From Xanthocytophaga flava (GTDB lineage Bacteria; Bacteroidota; Bacteroidia; Cytophagales; 172606-1), in assembly GCF_030068545.1 (NCBI RefSeq), contig NZ_JASJOR010000023.1, positions 62,001-126,000 on the forward strand: a stretch of 64,000 nucleotides of DNA. The letters are read 5' to 3'. Below are positions 42,702 to 51,333 of this stretch, piece after piece (the first letter of the stretch is position 1; each line of letters starts with the position of its first letter). The notes under the pieces were generated by a model. That model was given only the letters and a program-made list of their open reading frames with translations. It was not told the DNA's origin and searched no databases. Both the position numbers and the translations under genes were made by a program.

Positions 42702-43556
42702 TCAGTGGTCCCGAAACTGCTGGCGTCGTCCTCCCATATTGTCAATACGTTCCCTACGCTGTTCCCGCCACTCCCGGATAATCTTTCTTCGAAAGTCGAT
42801 CTCTCCTTTATAAAACATAGCTACCTGACGACTATTGACTATTTTCAGAAACTTATCTACCTGACGTCTCATACTATCAACCTCTTTCTGCCGAAGTTCA
42901 ATGAGTTGTTTCAATACACTTTTTATTTCTTCTTCACTGGAGCTCGAACTAATACTGTTTCGTACTTGTGATGCAAGCTGTTGACTCTGCTCTTTCTCTT
43001 TTTCAAACTCATTGTATACCGGCCAGAATTGTTTCGCTTGTTCAGCAGTTAACTTCATCTTATTTGTCAGAAAAGCAACTCGTTCACTTTCAAGGGATTC
43101 TCCATTTTTTCCAGATCCTTTTACTACTCTGTCCCATATGGCCTTCTGAAATTCAAACTCAACCTTATACAAGTCAGCAGTTTGACGTGAGGTTATCACC
43201 TTTGTAAACTTATTTAGATATTCTCTTTCAATAGATACATCTTTTTGCCTTACCTCTATCATTTGTTTTAATGCAGCTTTCAATTCATCATCAGAAGCAA
43301 TCTGAAGCCTATCTTTCAGTTTATTCAGAGATCGAATATTGTCTTTTCTTTCTTTATCAAACTCGTCATATACTGCCCAGAAAGGAGAAGACTGCTCTGT
43401 TGTCAGGTTTAGCCGACGAGTAATCAATGCTACTTTAGCAGATTGTACCCTATCCTCTCCTGTATCTTCGTCCTGAGCTAATACTACAGTTATATTACTT
43501 ATCATTAACAACAGCACATGTATCCATGTCCTCATCTTCTGCTTTCTAAATATCAT
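42702..43556 (-). CDS. Exported protein with two tandem Spy/CpxP-like helical domains
   Basis: The 284-residue product has a signal peptide ending near VVLAQ. Two repeats follow, about 37-142 and 154-270. Each starts with VA(L/F)(I/L)T..(L/M).LT.EQ...FW.VY.EF.KE, then a long charged helix with K(Q)(M/L)IE(V/L)RQK(D/E)V and a (V/I)..SRQ.A..YK..F/I segment. The LTxEQ core recalls LTXXQ-motif Spy/CpxP periplasmic chaperones. A basic C-terminal tail ends it. It starts 18 bases after the anti-sigma-like gene; together with the sigma factor they form one operon, suggesting an envelope-stress unit. Confidence 0.65.
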   Translation of the reverse strand: MIFRKQKMRTWIHVLLLMISNITVVLAQDEDTGEDRVQSAKVALITRRLNLTTEQSSPFWAVYDEFDKERKDNIRSLNKLKDRLQIASDDELKAALKQMIEVRQKDVSIEREYLNKFTKVITSRQTADLYKVEFEFQKAIWDRVVKGSGKNGESLESERVAFLTNKMKLTAEQAKQFWPVYNEFEKEKEQSQQLASQVRNSISSSSSEEEIKSVLKQLIELRQKEVDSMRRQVDKFLKIVNSRQVAMFYKGEIDFRRKIIREWREQRRERIDNMGGRRQQFRDH

Positions 43557-43574
43557 GTTCGTTAAAAATAATTA

Positions 43575-44432
43575 TTATTCTATACCTTCGGCAGCATTCA
43601 ATATATCTTCATCACTTATATCTATTGGATCTACTATCTCACTATCTGTATGTTTGGTTGAGATAGCAGGCATTTGAGTAGTTGTCAATCGGGTATCCTG
43701 TTTTTCAAGATAATGTAGTATTTCTTCATCTGTCAGATTGCAAAGTAATTCTGTACATTCCTGAGAAGAAGAAGTGGTCGACGAATAAAACCAGTATCCT
43801 GTCATCAATAAAAGCACAGAGGCGGCTGCTACAGTTGTATATCTTACCCATGAAGGAATCAATCGTATGGATTTTGTTTTCTCACTAGTCGATTCTTCAA
43901 TCACATCATCTTCGTCCAGCTGAATATTCAGCTTCTCAAAATAGTTGTCAGGTATCTGGAATATGTTCTGTTTAGGTATACTTGCCAATATCCCTGATTC
44001 AGCATTATCCAGTTCCTCAAAATCCAATGGTTTACTTGTTTCTGAAGAAGCCAGTCGTGTAATGATACGATTTGATAGTGTCTCAAAATAGTTTTCAGGC
44101 ACTATATGTTCATGTTTATTTTCCAGTTCTGATTCAAAACCATCCAATGCAGATAACTTCAGTTTAATTGGAGAATTGCTTTGGTTGAGTATTTTGCTCT
44201 GAATTTTTTGGTAAAGATTTTCAAAATAATCGGGCGGTGTAATAAAAATGTGATCTATGGTTATTTCCTCTATAGCACTATATTCCAACAATGGTTTATC
44301 GTTGTTCAACGCAGTATTGCTTGCCTCTGCCAAACGTTTCTGAATTGCAGAAGGCAATGAGGCAAAGTATTGTTCCGGTATTTGAAAAATATTTTCCCTG
44401 GTTAGGTTTTGCAGATTAATTTTTGATTCCAT
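43575..44432 (-). CDS. Putative membrane anti-sigma factor with four IPxxYFExL motifs
   Basis: The 285-residue product has about 185 cytoplasmic residues, one transmembrane segment (YTTVAAASVLLLMTGYWFY) and a short acidic exterior. The cytoplasmic part has four copies of the motif IFQIPEQYFASL, IFITPPDYFENL, IVPENYFETL and IFQIPDNYFEKL, each followed by an amphipathic helix. Position directly after an ECF sigma gene and single-pass topology argue for an anti-sigma role, although no classical zinc-binding anti-sigma motif is seen. The ATG at 44432 is preferred over GTG 44435. Confidence 0.55.
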   Translation of the reverse strand: MESKINLQNLTRENIFQIPEQYFASLPSAIQKRLAEASNTALNNDKPLLEYSAIEEITIDHIFITPPDYFENLYQKIQSKILNQSNSPIKLKLSALDGFESELENKHEHIVPENYFETLSNRIITRLASSETSKPLDFEELDNAESGILASIPKQNIFQIPDNYFEKLNIQLDEDDVIEESTSEKTKSIRLIPSWVRYTTVAAASVLLLMTGYWFYSSTTSSSQECTELLCNLTDEEILHYLEKQDTRLTTTQMPAISTKHTDSEIVDPIDISDEDILNAAEGIE

Positions 44433-44511
44433 CACTCACAGGCGGTTACATCTATTTTTATGGTATAAGCAGCAGATTTCTACAACTTTGACTTGTTCTT
44501 TTTATAAAAGT

Positions 44512-45054
44512 TTAATTCGAAATCAGATATTCTTCTATTTTTTTCACAGCCAGATGATAAGACGCTTTTAATGCACCTTCGGATGTTCCGGTAATCTCAG
44601 AGATTTCCTGATAGGTAAGTTCATCATAGTACTTCATATTAAATACAAGCCTCTGTTTATCGGGTAAACGTAACAACGCTTTCTGTAATTTGATTTGTAT
44701 CTCGTCTCCTGATATCAGTACCCCTTCGTCCAGTTTCTGACTTAGCTCATTAGCAACAACATCATCAATAGAGGTCAGAGAAGCCCGTTTCTTCTTGCTT
44801 AGAAAGTTGAGACACTCATTGCTGGCAATACGATATAACCAGGTATACAGCTGAGCCTCTGCCCGAAACTCACCAAGGTTATGCCAAACTTTAATAAAGA
44901 CCTCCTGTGTTAAATCATCTGCATCATCATGATCTATGACCATCTTCCGTATGTGCCAATAGATTTTTTGCTGGTACTTTTTTACTAACGCATTAAATGC
45001 AGCAGTTCGCGTTTCCGCAATCCGGAACTGCTCTAGAATCTGTTTGTCTTCCAA
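44512..45054 (-). CDS. ECF RNA polymerase sigma factor
   Basis: The 180-residue product has sigma region 2 (IRKMVIDHDDADDLTQEVFIKVW, AQLYTWLYRIASNECLNFL) and region 4 (LRLPDKQRLVFNMKYYDELTYQEISEITGTSEGALKASYHLAVKKIEEYL, given in part). It directs RNA polymerase to alternative promoters. The start is TTG at 45054 as no ATG lies upstream in frame. First gene of a three-gene operon; a -7 element is at 45074. Confidence 0.93.
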   Translation of the reverse strand: MEDKQILEQFRIAETRTAAFNALVKKYQQKIYWHIRKMVIDHDDADDLTQEVFIKVWHNLGEFRAEAQLYTWLYRIASNECLNFLSKKKRASLTSIDDVVANELSQKLDEGVLISGDEIQIKLQKALLRLPDKQRLVFNMKYYDELTYQEISEITGTSEGALKASYHLAVKKIEEYLISN

Positions 45055-45073
45055 AGCGTAGAGAAGTTAAAAA

Positions 45074-45081
45074 CAAAAGTA
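45074..45081 (-). promoter_or_regulatory. -7 promoter element of the sigma factor operon
   Basis: On the minus strand TACTTTTG (45081-45074) matches TAnnTTTG. The leader would be only about 12 bases. No -33 element at the usual distance. Confidence 0.45.
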
Positions 45082-45181
45082 ATCACTAAGATCTGTTACT
45101 ATTTGTAGTGAGTTGCCAAGCAGTTAGATAAGAAATAAAGGCAAACGTTTAATCCCGATTAAAAATTAGTATAAAAACAAA

Positions 45182-45207
45182 AGCGTGTCTTATTACTAAA
45201 ACACGCT
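45182..45207 (-). terminator. Terminator of the lipoprotein gene at 45234
   Basis: AGCGTGT/ACACGCT, a 7-bp stem with a 12-base loop; on the minus strand it runs into TTTTGTTTTT. Confidence 0.65.
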
Positions 45208-45233
45208 CTTTGTTATATAGATATATATTTTGC

Positions 45234-46148
45234 TTATTTCACAATATCAGCACGAATAGCTTCTACCTTTTTGGTAATCTCTGTTAATGTCTTATCTGTT
45301 ACTGCAAAGTTTCCTGCATTGCTTTTCAGGCTTTCTTCGAATTTTAGTGCCTCAAACTGTCCATACAGATCATTTAGCTTTTGAGTATAAGCCACAACTG
45401 CTTCATCTTGCTTTACACTCTTAAGAATTGTAATCAAGTCTGCCAGTGATTGTTTCTGTTTGATAATATCAAGAATCAACTGAGTCAATACACCATTACG
45501 TACATCCGCAGGAACATCTTTTGGATATTTCTTAATCAATCCTGTTGAAATGTATAAGCCTTCTACAAAACTACCAGTAACAACCAGAGCACCAGTAGCA
45601 TCACGCTGATTGTCTGCAAGGTATTTGCGAACATATAGCATAGACTCATCTACAATCTTAACCAGAGAATCTTCTGTAGCCAGGTTGCTCTGAAAACGTT
45701 TCTGCATAGCTTCTCCAAATGCATTGCTTAATCCAAGATGGTCAGAAAGTTTCTGTGCCCCTTTCAGATAAGTCAAGACATCCTGTGTTTTTTTGTATAC
45801 GCTCAGGTAGCCGATATCAGTTGCATAAGCACCCAGATTCAATGCAGCTTTATCATTGGTAGTAGTGTAACTTGCCACTTTACTGGATGGATTAATCAAA
45901 GACTGATTAAAATCAGCGCCAGTCAATTGGATTGTAGCAGGAATATCGCTGGTTTTAGGAAGTGCACTCAGAATAGGAGATGTAGCAGTAGGTTCAACGG
46001 CTGTAGTATCTTCTGTCATGGTTGCTGCAGTATCTACTGCTGTAGTCTCATCTGCTTTTTTCTCACCTCCGCAGGAATTCAAAAGAAGTACACCACTTAA
46101 AGCAAGCAAAAAAAGAGAGGTCTCACGTACGTAATTTTTTAGGAACAT
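45234..46148 (-). CDS. Lipoprotein of unknown function
   Basis: The 304-residue product has a lipobox (VLLLNSC, Cys at about 26) followed by a threonine-, alanine- and acid-rich linker (DETTAVDTAATMTEDTTAV). The mature part (residues 65-304) is helical with regular leucines (LGAYATDIGYLSVYKK, LIKKYPKDVPADVRNGVLTQLILDIIKQ). I recognise no catalytic motif. It is a monocistronic gene with its own terminator. Similar lipoproteins are widespread in Cytophagales. Confidence 0.7.
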   Translation of the reverse strand: MFLKNYVRETSLFLLALSGVLLLNSCGGEKKADETTAVDTAATMTEDTTAVEPTATSPILSALPKTSDIPATIQLTGADFNQSLINPSSKVASYTTTNDKAALNLGAYATDIGYLSVYKKTQDVLTYLKGAQKLSDHLGLSNAFGEAMQKRFQSNLATEDSLVKIVDESMLYVRKYLADNQRDATGALVVTGSFVEGLYISTGLIKKYPKDVPADVRNGVLTQLILDIIKQKQSLADLITILKSVKQDEAVVAYTQKLNDLYGQFEALKFEESLKSNAGNFAVTDKTLTEITKKVEAIRADIVK

Positions 46149-46321
46149 AAATCAATGTGGTTTGGTGATTAGGTATACACTGCAAAACGTCATCGAAAAA
46201 AAGATTTTTTAGTTGATTTTGCAAGCAGTCAAAAGAAATTATATGAAAAAAGATAAAAACCGATAGATTTATAAACCCATGCTTGTATACTTGTCTATTT
46301 TAACTTATACCCACTTTATTT

Positions 46322-47116
46322 TCATAATAAAAACAAAGTCAGTGCTTTCTCATATTCATAAAACTGTCCCAGATCATTATGATGCCCTCCTTGCACTGTA
46401 ATAAACCGATCCTCTTTTTTCAATAGTTTTTTCAATTGCCAGCCAAACTGATAAGGAATAACCTCATCCTGAGTTCCATGAAAAATACAGATAGGGCAGC
46501 GTACCTTGTCAATAAAGGTATAGGTCAGAAGGGGATATCGTAACAATAATCGAATGGGAAGCCATGGAAACCGATCCTGAGCAACAGCTCGCATACTATA
46601 ATAAGGACTTTCCAGAATCAGTTTTTCCGGAGAATTTTGAGAGGCTACAAATGTAGCGATGCCTGTACCCAGTGATCTTCCAAAAACGATTATCTCTTCT
46701 TCTGTATAGGCTTTCTTTAGATATTCGTATATATATTGTGCATCCTTATATATATTTTGTTCGCTTACCACACCTCGGCTCTTTCCATATTCCCTATAAT
46801 CAACCATCAGTACATCATATTTAAACCGACTTAGGTATTCTCCTTCTGCTCCCCAACTTTGCAGCGAACCAGCATTGCCATGAAAATACAGAATTACACC
46901 TTTGGGATCAGGATGTTTGAATAGTAAGGCATTAATTGTAGTACTGGAATCTGGATGAAGATTAATTTCTTCAAACGAAGTTAAAAAACTGAATTTATGG
47001 TCAGAAGATAATTTCTCAGGGTAGAATAATAACTTTTCCTGTAGGAAAAACAGAATGACACATACAAGCAAATACAGAAACCCAAGAAAAAGGATAGTAT
47101 GGAGTATAAACTTCAT
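46322..47116 (-). CDS. Alpha/beta hydrolase, membrane-anchored
   Basis: The 264-residue product has an N-terminal membrane segment (LFLGFLYLLVCVILFFL) and a catalytic domain of the ABHD12/13-like (BAAT/DUF) group: YFHGNAGSLQSWG (oxyanion HGNAG), VDYREYGKSRG, IVFGRSLGTGIA with the nucleophilic serine, FHGTQDEVIPYQFG (Asp) and VQGGHHNDL (His). The substrate is unknown. It lies after the PPIase gene, separated by a terminator. Confidence 0.85.
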   Translation of the reverse strand: MKFILHTILFLGFLYLLVCVILFFLQEKLLFYPEKLSSDHKFSFLTSFEEINLHPDSSTTINALLFKHPDPKGVILYFHGNAGSLQSWGAEGEYLSRFKYDVLMVDYREYGKSRGVVSEQNIYKDAQYIYEYLKKAYTEEEIIVFGRSLGTGIATFVASQNSPEKLILESPYYSMRAVAQDRFPWLPIRLLLRYPLLTYTFIDKVRCPICIFHGTQDEVIPYQFGWQLKKLLKKEDRFITVQGGHHNDLGQFYEYEKALTLFLL

Positions 47117-47149
47117 TTTAATGAATGCAAATGGTTGGTATACAAAAAA

Positions 47150-47165
47150 TCCCGCCGGGGCGGGA
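47150..47165 (-). terminator. Terminator of the PPIase gene
   Basis: TCCCGC/GCGGGA with a 4-base loop; on the minus strand it is followed by TTTTTTG, right after the stop at 47172. Confidence 0.75.
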
Positions 47166-47171
47166 CTTTAC

Positions 47172-49484
47172 TTATTTTCTGTTCTTCAAGGCTTCAATTT
47201 CTGTATCTACCAGTTTTATCGGGAATTTCTGGCGAAGACTATTCAGCCAGTCTTTTTCAAGATAACTCTGGTAATCTGAAATCAGTTGACCACGTGCTTC
47301 TTCAAATGTTTTAACCCGAGGTTCCTCTACACTTACGATCTCTATATATACAACACGTCCATTATTATTGATTGTATATGTACCAGGTTTCCAGGTAATC
47401 TGATCAAGTACTGCATTATCTCCTTTTTGGAAGATACCTTCCGTAATTTCGATGCTCAATGGCTTTTTCGCATTCAGCTGTCTTTCCAGAACACTCTTAT
47501 CATTGCTCACCATCGCAAATGCTACACGCGAATTGCGTTTAGCATCAGTACGAGACGCTGGAGTAGAAGAGCCAAAATCGCGAATAATCAATTGTGTGAT
47601 ATCTGCGCCGTGTTCTGTCAGATAGGTGCTTACTGCCTGATTACGGGCCGCTGATGTCCCAGCTTTTTCGCTCTTATCTGCGTGTCCGGAAATTTCCACT
47701 ATGAGTGCTTTGTCCAGATTCAACGTTTGAATAATCTGATCAAGCTGTTCTTTTTGTTGAGGGGTCAATGTAGTTACATTCTTTGCAAAAGACAATGCCG
47801 GATACTTTGGATTGGTCACCGCAAAAGGTCGGCTAGCCAGTTTGGATTTTAGTTCTGTAAGTACACTGTTATCTGCTGCATTATAAATAGTCCCTATTAC
47901 CCGTTGCTTCCACTGATAATTAGTCTTGTTGGCTTCATAATATCGCTTTTGTCCGATTGTATCAGATAATGATTTAGACCATACCTCTGACTCCATCCGT
48001 TGAAACAGCAGGATCCCATCATGGTACTCTTTTAAAAGATATTTGAAATCAGGATACTTCTCTTCCAGATGTTGCTTTTCATATTTGATAAGAGACTCAT
48101 TGACAAACTCTGTATAAAGCAATTGCATCTGATAAACTGGTGTCAGTTTCTCACGAGGCTGTTGATTGGCTTTTACATAGTTAAAAAATTCTTTAACTGT
48201 GTATTTCTGATTTTTGATTGTAAATAACGTCAGACCCAAGTTTTTATCCGTCTCATTGTATTTCCATACAGCTCTCTTTAGTGAGTCTGTAGCCTGAGCA
48301 AAAGCAATTTTCCGGACATCTGCATTCTCAACCAGTTTATCTTCTTTACGCAATCGGTCTAAAAGTAGTTTACGATTGAGTTCTGAACGGGAATCTTTCG
48401 TTACCTTTTGGCGTAAGGTTGGTTCCAGTTGGGTAAAAGTTTCCAGATTCTTCTTCTCAATTAACTTCAGAATATGCCAGCCATAAGGTGTTTGTATAGG
48501 TTGACTGATATCACCTTTATTATTTAGTGCAAAGGCAACATTTTCAAATTCAGGAAGTGTACTACCTGTACTGAATGGTGCTAATACACCACCTTTGTTA
48601 CGTGAGTTGCCATCTTCTGAGAAATCAGCACATAATTTATCCCAGCTTTCGCCTTTTTGAATACGACTGTAGATCTCGTCTATCTTCTGCTTTGCAGCTT
48701 TGGCATCAGCTTCCGGAGCATCCGGATTGATACGTACCATAATATGTGCTACGGTTACTTTTCCGCGACTAGGACGACGATCTGCTATTTTCAGCAGGTG
48801 ATAGCCGAACTTAGTACGTACAGGTTGTGAAATAGAACCTACCGGAGTCTGATAGGCAGCTTTCTCAAAAGGATACACCATCTGCAAAGCAGTAAAGTAT
48901 CCCAGATCACCACCATTTGTTTGTACAGAAGGATCTTGGGAACTTTGTCGTGCCAGTTCATTAAAGTCCTGGCCATTGAGTGCCTTTTGTCTGATTTCCA
49001 GAATCTGGTTATATATTTTTGCTGTATCTTCAGGAGGAGCTTCAGGAGATACAGAAAGCAGAATATGTGAAGCCCGGATTTCTTCTTTCATGTGCTCATA
49101 GGCTTCTCGTATTAGCGTACGTGTTACACTGCTGTCAACCAAGTAAGGCTCTCCCAATTGTTCACGGTAGCCGGAAAGCTCTTGTTTAAATGAACCTAGT
49201 GTATCGAGTCCCATGCTTTCAGCTTCCTGAACTTTTAACCTGAAGTTGAGATACAGATCCAGGTATTCTGCAATACTTTTTACCTGATTGGTAGTATCTG
49301 CAATACCGCCATTTTTATCATATACATATAAAAACTCTGAACGATACACTGGCGTCTGGCCAAGGTAGGCAATAACAGGGTCTGCTGGATTGGTAGTAGT
49401 GTTTTGAGTAGCCGATTTATTGGTCTTACATCCCCAATACAAAACCAGGGCCACTACAATCATTATTCGGTGAAAAATTCGCAT
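47172..49484 (-). CDS. Lipoprotein peptidyl-prolyl isomerase: two parvulin domains plus an OmpA-like domain
   Basis: The 770-residue product has a lipobox (VLYWGC, Cys19). A SurA-like N-terminal helical region is followed by two parvulin (rotamase) domains at about 135-230 and 240-345, with GGDLGYF and GGVLAPFSTG, and FGYHLLKI and YGWHILKL. At about 565-660 it contains a segment like the OmpA/MotB C-terminal domain (EISGHADKSEKAG, RNQAVSTYLTEHGAD, KRNSRVAFAMV). A terminal helical region (TFEEARGQLISDYQSYLEK) resembles the SurA chaperone ending. It probably helps fold outer-membrane proteins in the periplasm while contacting peptidoglycan; the second part is inference. Confidence 0.8.
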   Translation of the reverse strand: MRIFHRIMIVVALVLYWGCKTNKSATQNTTTNPADPVIAYLGQTPVYRSEFLYVYDKNGGIADTTNQVKSIAEYLDLYLNFRLKVQEAESMGLDTLGSFKQELSGYREQLGEPYLVDSSVTRTLIREAYEHMKEEIRASHILLSVSPEAPPEDTAKIYNQILEIRQKALNGQDFNELARQSSQDPSVQTNGGDLGYFTALQMVYPFEKAAYQTPVGSISQPVRTKFGYHLLKIADRRPSRGKVTVAHIMVRINPDAPEADAKAAKQKIDEIYSRIQKGESWDKLCADFSEDGNSRNKGGVLAPFSTGSTLPEFENVAFALNNKGDISQPIQTPYGWHILKLIEKKNLETFTQLEPTLRQKVTKDSRSELNRKLLLDRLRKEDKLVENADVRKIAFAQATDSLKRAVWKYNETDKNLGLTLFTIKNQKYTVKEFFNYVKANQQPREKLTPVYQMQLLYTEFVNESLIKYEKQHLEEKYPDFKYLLKEYHDGILLFQRMESEVWSKSLSDTIGQKRYYEANKTNYQWKQRVIGTIYNAADNSVLTELKSKLASRPFAVTNPKYPALSFAKNVTTLTPQQKEQLDQIIQTLNLDKALIVEISGHADKSEKAGTSAARNQAVSTYLTEHGADITQLIIRDFGSSTPASRTDAKRNSRVAFAMVSNDKSVLERQLNAKKPLSIEITEGIFQKGDNAVLDQITWKPGTYTINNNGRVVYIEIVSVEEPRVKTFEEARGQLISDYQSYLEKDWLNSLRQKFPIKLVDTEIEALKNRK

Positions 49485-49638
49485 ACGTAAAGTTTCGTAA
49501 AAACAGAACGCAATTTTAACGATTTTTTAAAGTAAATAGTCTGTCCCTCAGAAAATAAAGAGATAGTTGTAAGTTTTCTGTGTTTTTTACTTACCAAACA
49601 TACAACTGGTAATCACACATACAAACCAGAAAATAAAA

Positions 49639-49660
49639 ATCCAGAGCAATAACTCTGGAT
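49639..49660 (-). terminator. Terminator of the anti-sigma/STAS operon
   Basis: ATCCAGAG/CTCTGGAT, an 8-bp stem with a 6-base loop; on the minus strand it is followed by TTTTTATTTT. Confidence 0.75.
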
Positions 49661-49686
49661 CAGCAAAAAACAATAGTTTATCCTGA

Positions 49687-50142
49687 TTATGAATTAAATA
49701 CAGGGCGTGGAGATTCTTTAGTCAAACGCCATATACTTTGTGTACCATGACGTTCTACTTCTACTTTATCAACCAGACATTTAACAAGCATCAAGCCAAC
49801 TCCTCCATTTTTTCCTTCCCGTACAATCTGGTGAATATCCGGATTTTTATGGGCTGAAAAGTCATAGAACATACTGTCCTGATCAATAATCTCACAAATT
49901 ACGGTTTCAAGAGTAACTTTCAACCAAATTTCGATTACATCATTAGGATCTGACTGATGGGAGTGAACAATCAGATTAGCACAGATTTCATCTACAGCCA
50001 ATACAACTGCAGGAATCTCATTTTCAGAAAAATTCTCGTCACGCAGTACAGATGCTACAAAATCCCGCACTGATTTCAGATTCCTCCGGTCACACGAAAA
50101 CTGATAGTGGTAATTCATCTCACTTACATATTGATTTGACAT
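49687..50142 (-). CDS. RsbW/SpoIIAB-like serine kinase (anti-sigma regulatory factor)
   Basis: The 151-residue product has a GHKL ATPase fold: AVDEICANLIVHSH (N box), IIDQDSMFYDF (G1, with DxD rather than DxGxGF) and GGVGLMLVKCLVD (G2). Such kinases bind a sigma factor or phosphorylate a STAS antagonist. The STAS protein is the previous gene, 43 bases upstream on the same strand. There is no sigma factor or PP2C phosphatase nearby, as is common in Bacteroidota where partners are dispersed. Confidence 0.85.
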   Translation of the reverse strand: MSNQYVSEMNYHYQFSCDRRNLKSVRDFVASVLRDENFSENEIPAVVLAVDEICANLIVHSHQSDPNDVIEIWLKVTLETVICEIIDQDSMFYDFSAHKNPDIHQIVREGKNGGVGLMLVKCLVDKVEVERHGTQSIWRLTKESPRPVFNS

Positions 50143-50185
50143 CCTATGCAGGCTTTGTAATTAGTAAATATTTTGTCATCCAATA

Positions 50186-50530
50186 TTACAAACTTGCATT
50201 TAACAATTGTATGGCTTCGTCCTCTGAAGCTGTAATGGAAAGGAGCTGGTCCAGGCCTAGTATCTGAAATACCCGCAGAACTTTCTCGTTCAGGCCGAAA
50301 AGAATCATTTGTATTCCTTTTTCTTCAAATTCCTGTACATGTGACATGAAAACACCTAACCCCGCAGAAGAAATATAATTCAAGGATTGTCCGTCAATTA
50401 GTATTTTCTTCTTTCCCTGCGCAACTACCGATTCAATTGATTCATCCAGCAAAATGGAAGAACTTGCATCCAACTCTCCATCTACTACCAGAATGGTCAG
50501 GTCTTCTTTATCTAAACTATTAATTTTCAT
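50186..50530 (-). CDS. STAS-domain anti-sigma factor antagonist
   Basis: The 114-residue product is a single STAS domain: LTILVVDGELDASSSILLDESIES, KKILIDGQSLNYISSAGLGVFM with the expected phosphorylatable serine in YISSAG, and MILFGLNEKVLRVFQILGLDQLL. In the partner-switching scheme its unphosphorylated form binds the adjacent kinase. First gene of the pair. Confidence 0.9.
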   Translation of the reverse strand: MKINSLDKEDLTILVVDGELDASSSILLDESIESVVAQGKKKILIDGQSLNYISSAGLGVFMSHVQEFEEKGIQMILFGLNEKVLRVFQILGLDQLLSITASEDEAIQLLNASL

Positions 50531-51113
50531 AAATTAGCTTACTCGTACTCAATACGTGCAATATGATGTGTATGTTACGCGCATGTAATAATTTTATTTT
50601 ATTCAACTGATTTACAGCGAGGTAATTAAAAAAAGGCAGATATGAAAATAATAAGATATATACCTCACGTAAGATTTGATGCAGATATGCGCTTTTTATT
50701 CAGGCAAAATGCATATTTTTTCTTCCTGGGGCAAATTATTCTTCTTGTTTAACAAAAAGAGTGAACTATCTTCCGGTTACCACCTGTGAGAACATAAAAA
50801 TAAAATATGCTTTTTCCATGATTAAAAACTGGACTAGAATAACTACAGACCTAAATCGCCTCATTAACAAGCACATATATCCTCCAAAAGAATATAACAG
50901 AAATTCCATTTATTTTAAGTCAACTTAACTATATGCTACCCGAAATAGATAAGGTTATTTATTTTTAGAAAATGTATAAATCAGACTCTCACAGCTTTTC
51001 TTAGAAAGTAGACAAGAATTGTATAAGAATGGGATATTAACTTTAATTGTTTATGTAGTCTGTTGACTTCCCATTCTAAGGTATACGCCTATTAGAAAGT
51101 ATATTTACTCATC
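50531..51113. other. AT-rich intergenic region
   Basis: About 580 bases between the STAS gene (leftward) and bioB (rightward). No coding frame, RNA gene or long repeat is seen. It ends in the tandem duplication at 51114. Confidence 0.5.
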
Positions 51114-51161
51114 AATAACCTTAGGAAACTCTATTTGAATAACCTTAGGAAACTCTATTTG
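51114..51161 (+). repeat. Perfect 24-bp tandem duplication upstream of bioB
   Basis: AATAACCTTAGGAAACTCTA followed by TTTG occurs twice in a row (51114-51137, 51138-51161) without a mismatch. Each unit contains CCTTAGG, a short palindrome. It lies about 50 bases upstream of the putative bioB promoter. Confidence 0.85.
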
Positions 51162-51209
51162 CGATTCCTTCGTTTCCATCCAAAACACAGAAACCTTATC
51201 AAGGGTAGA

Positions 51210-51238
51210 TTTTTTGTTGTACTTTTATCGTAATTTTG
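51210..51238 (+). promoter_or_regulatory. Putative bioB promoter
   Basis: TTTTTTG (51210-51216), 14 bases, then TAATTTTG (51231-51238), an exact -7 element. The whole 29-base stretch matches the bioF promoter at 22 positions. The leader to the bioB ATG would be about 85 bases. Confidence 0.55.
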
Positions 51239-51333
51239 CCTCGCTAAGATAATATACGTCTTGCGTTCTTTCTGAATAAGGGATGATTTGCCAACGTTAA
51301 ACTTCAAACCAAGAACCCAGAACTTAATTAATT

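Noticed and set aside
45738..46100. 120-codon ORF opposite the lipoprotein gene
   Set aside because: Cysteine-rich antisense shadow; the lipoprotein frame has a clear lipobox.
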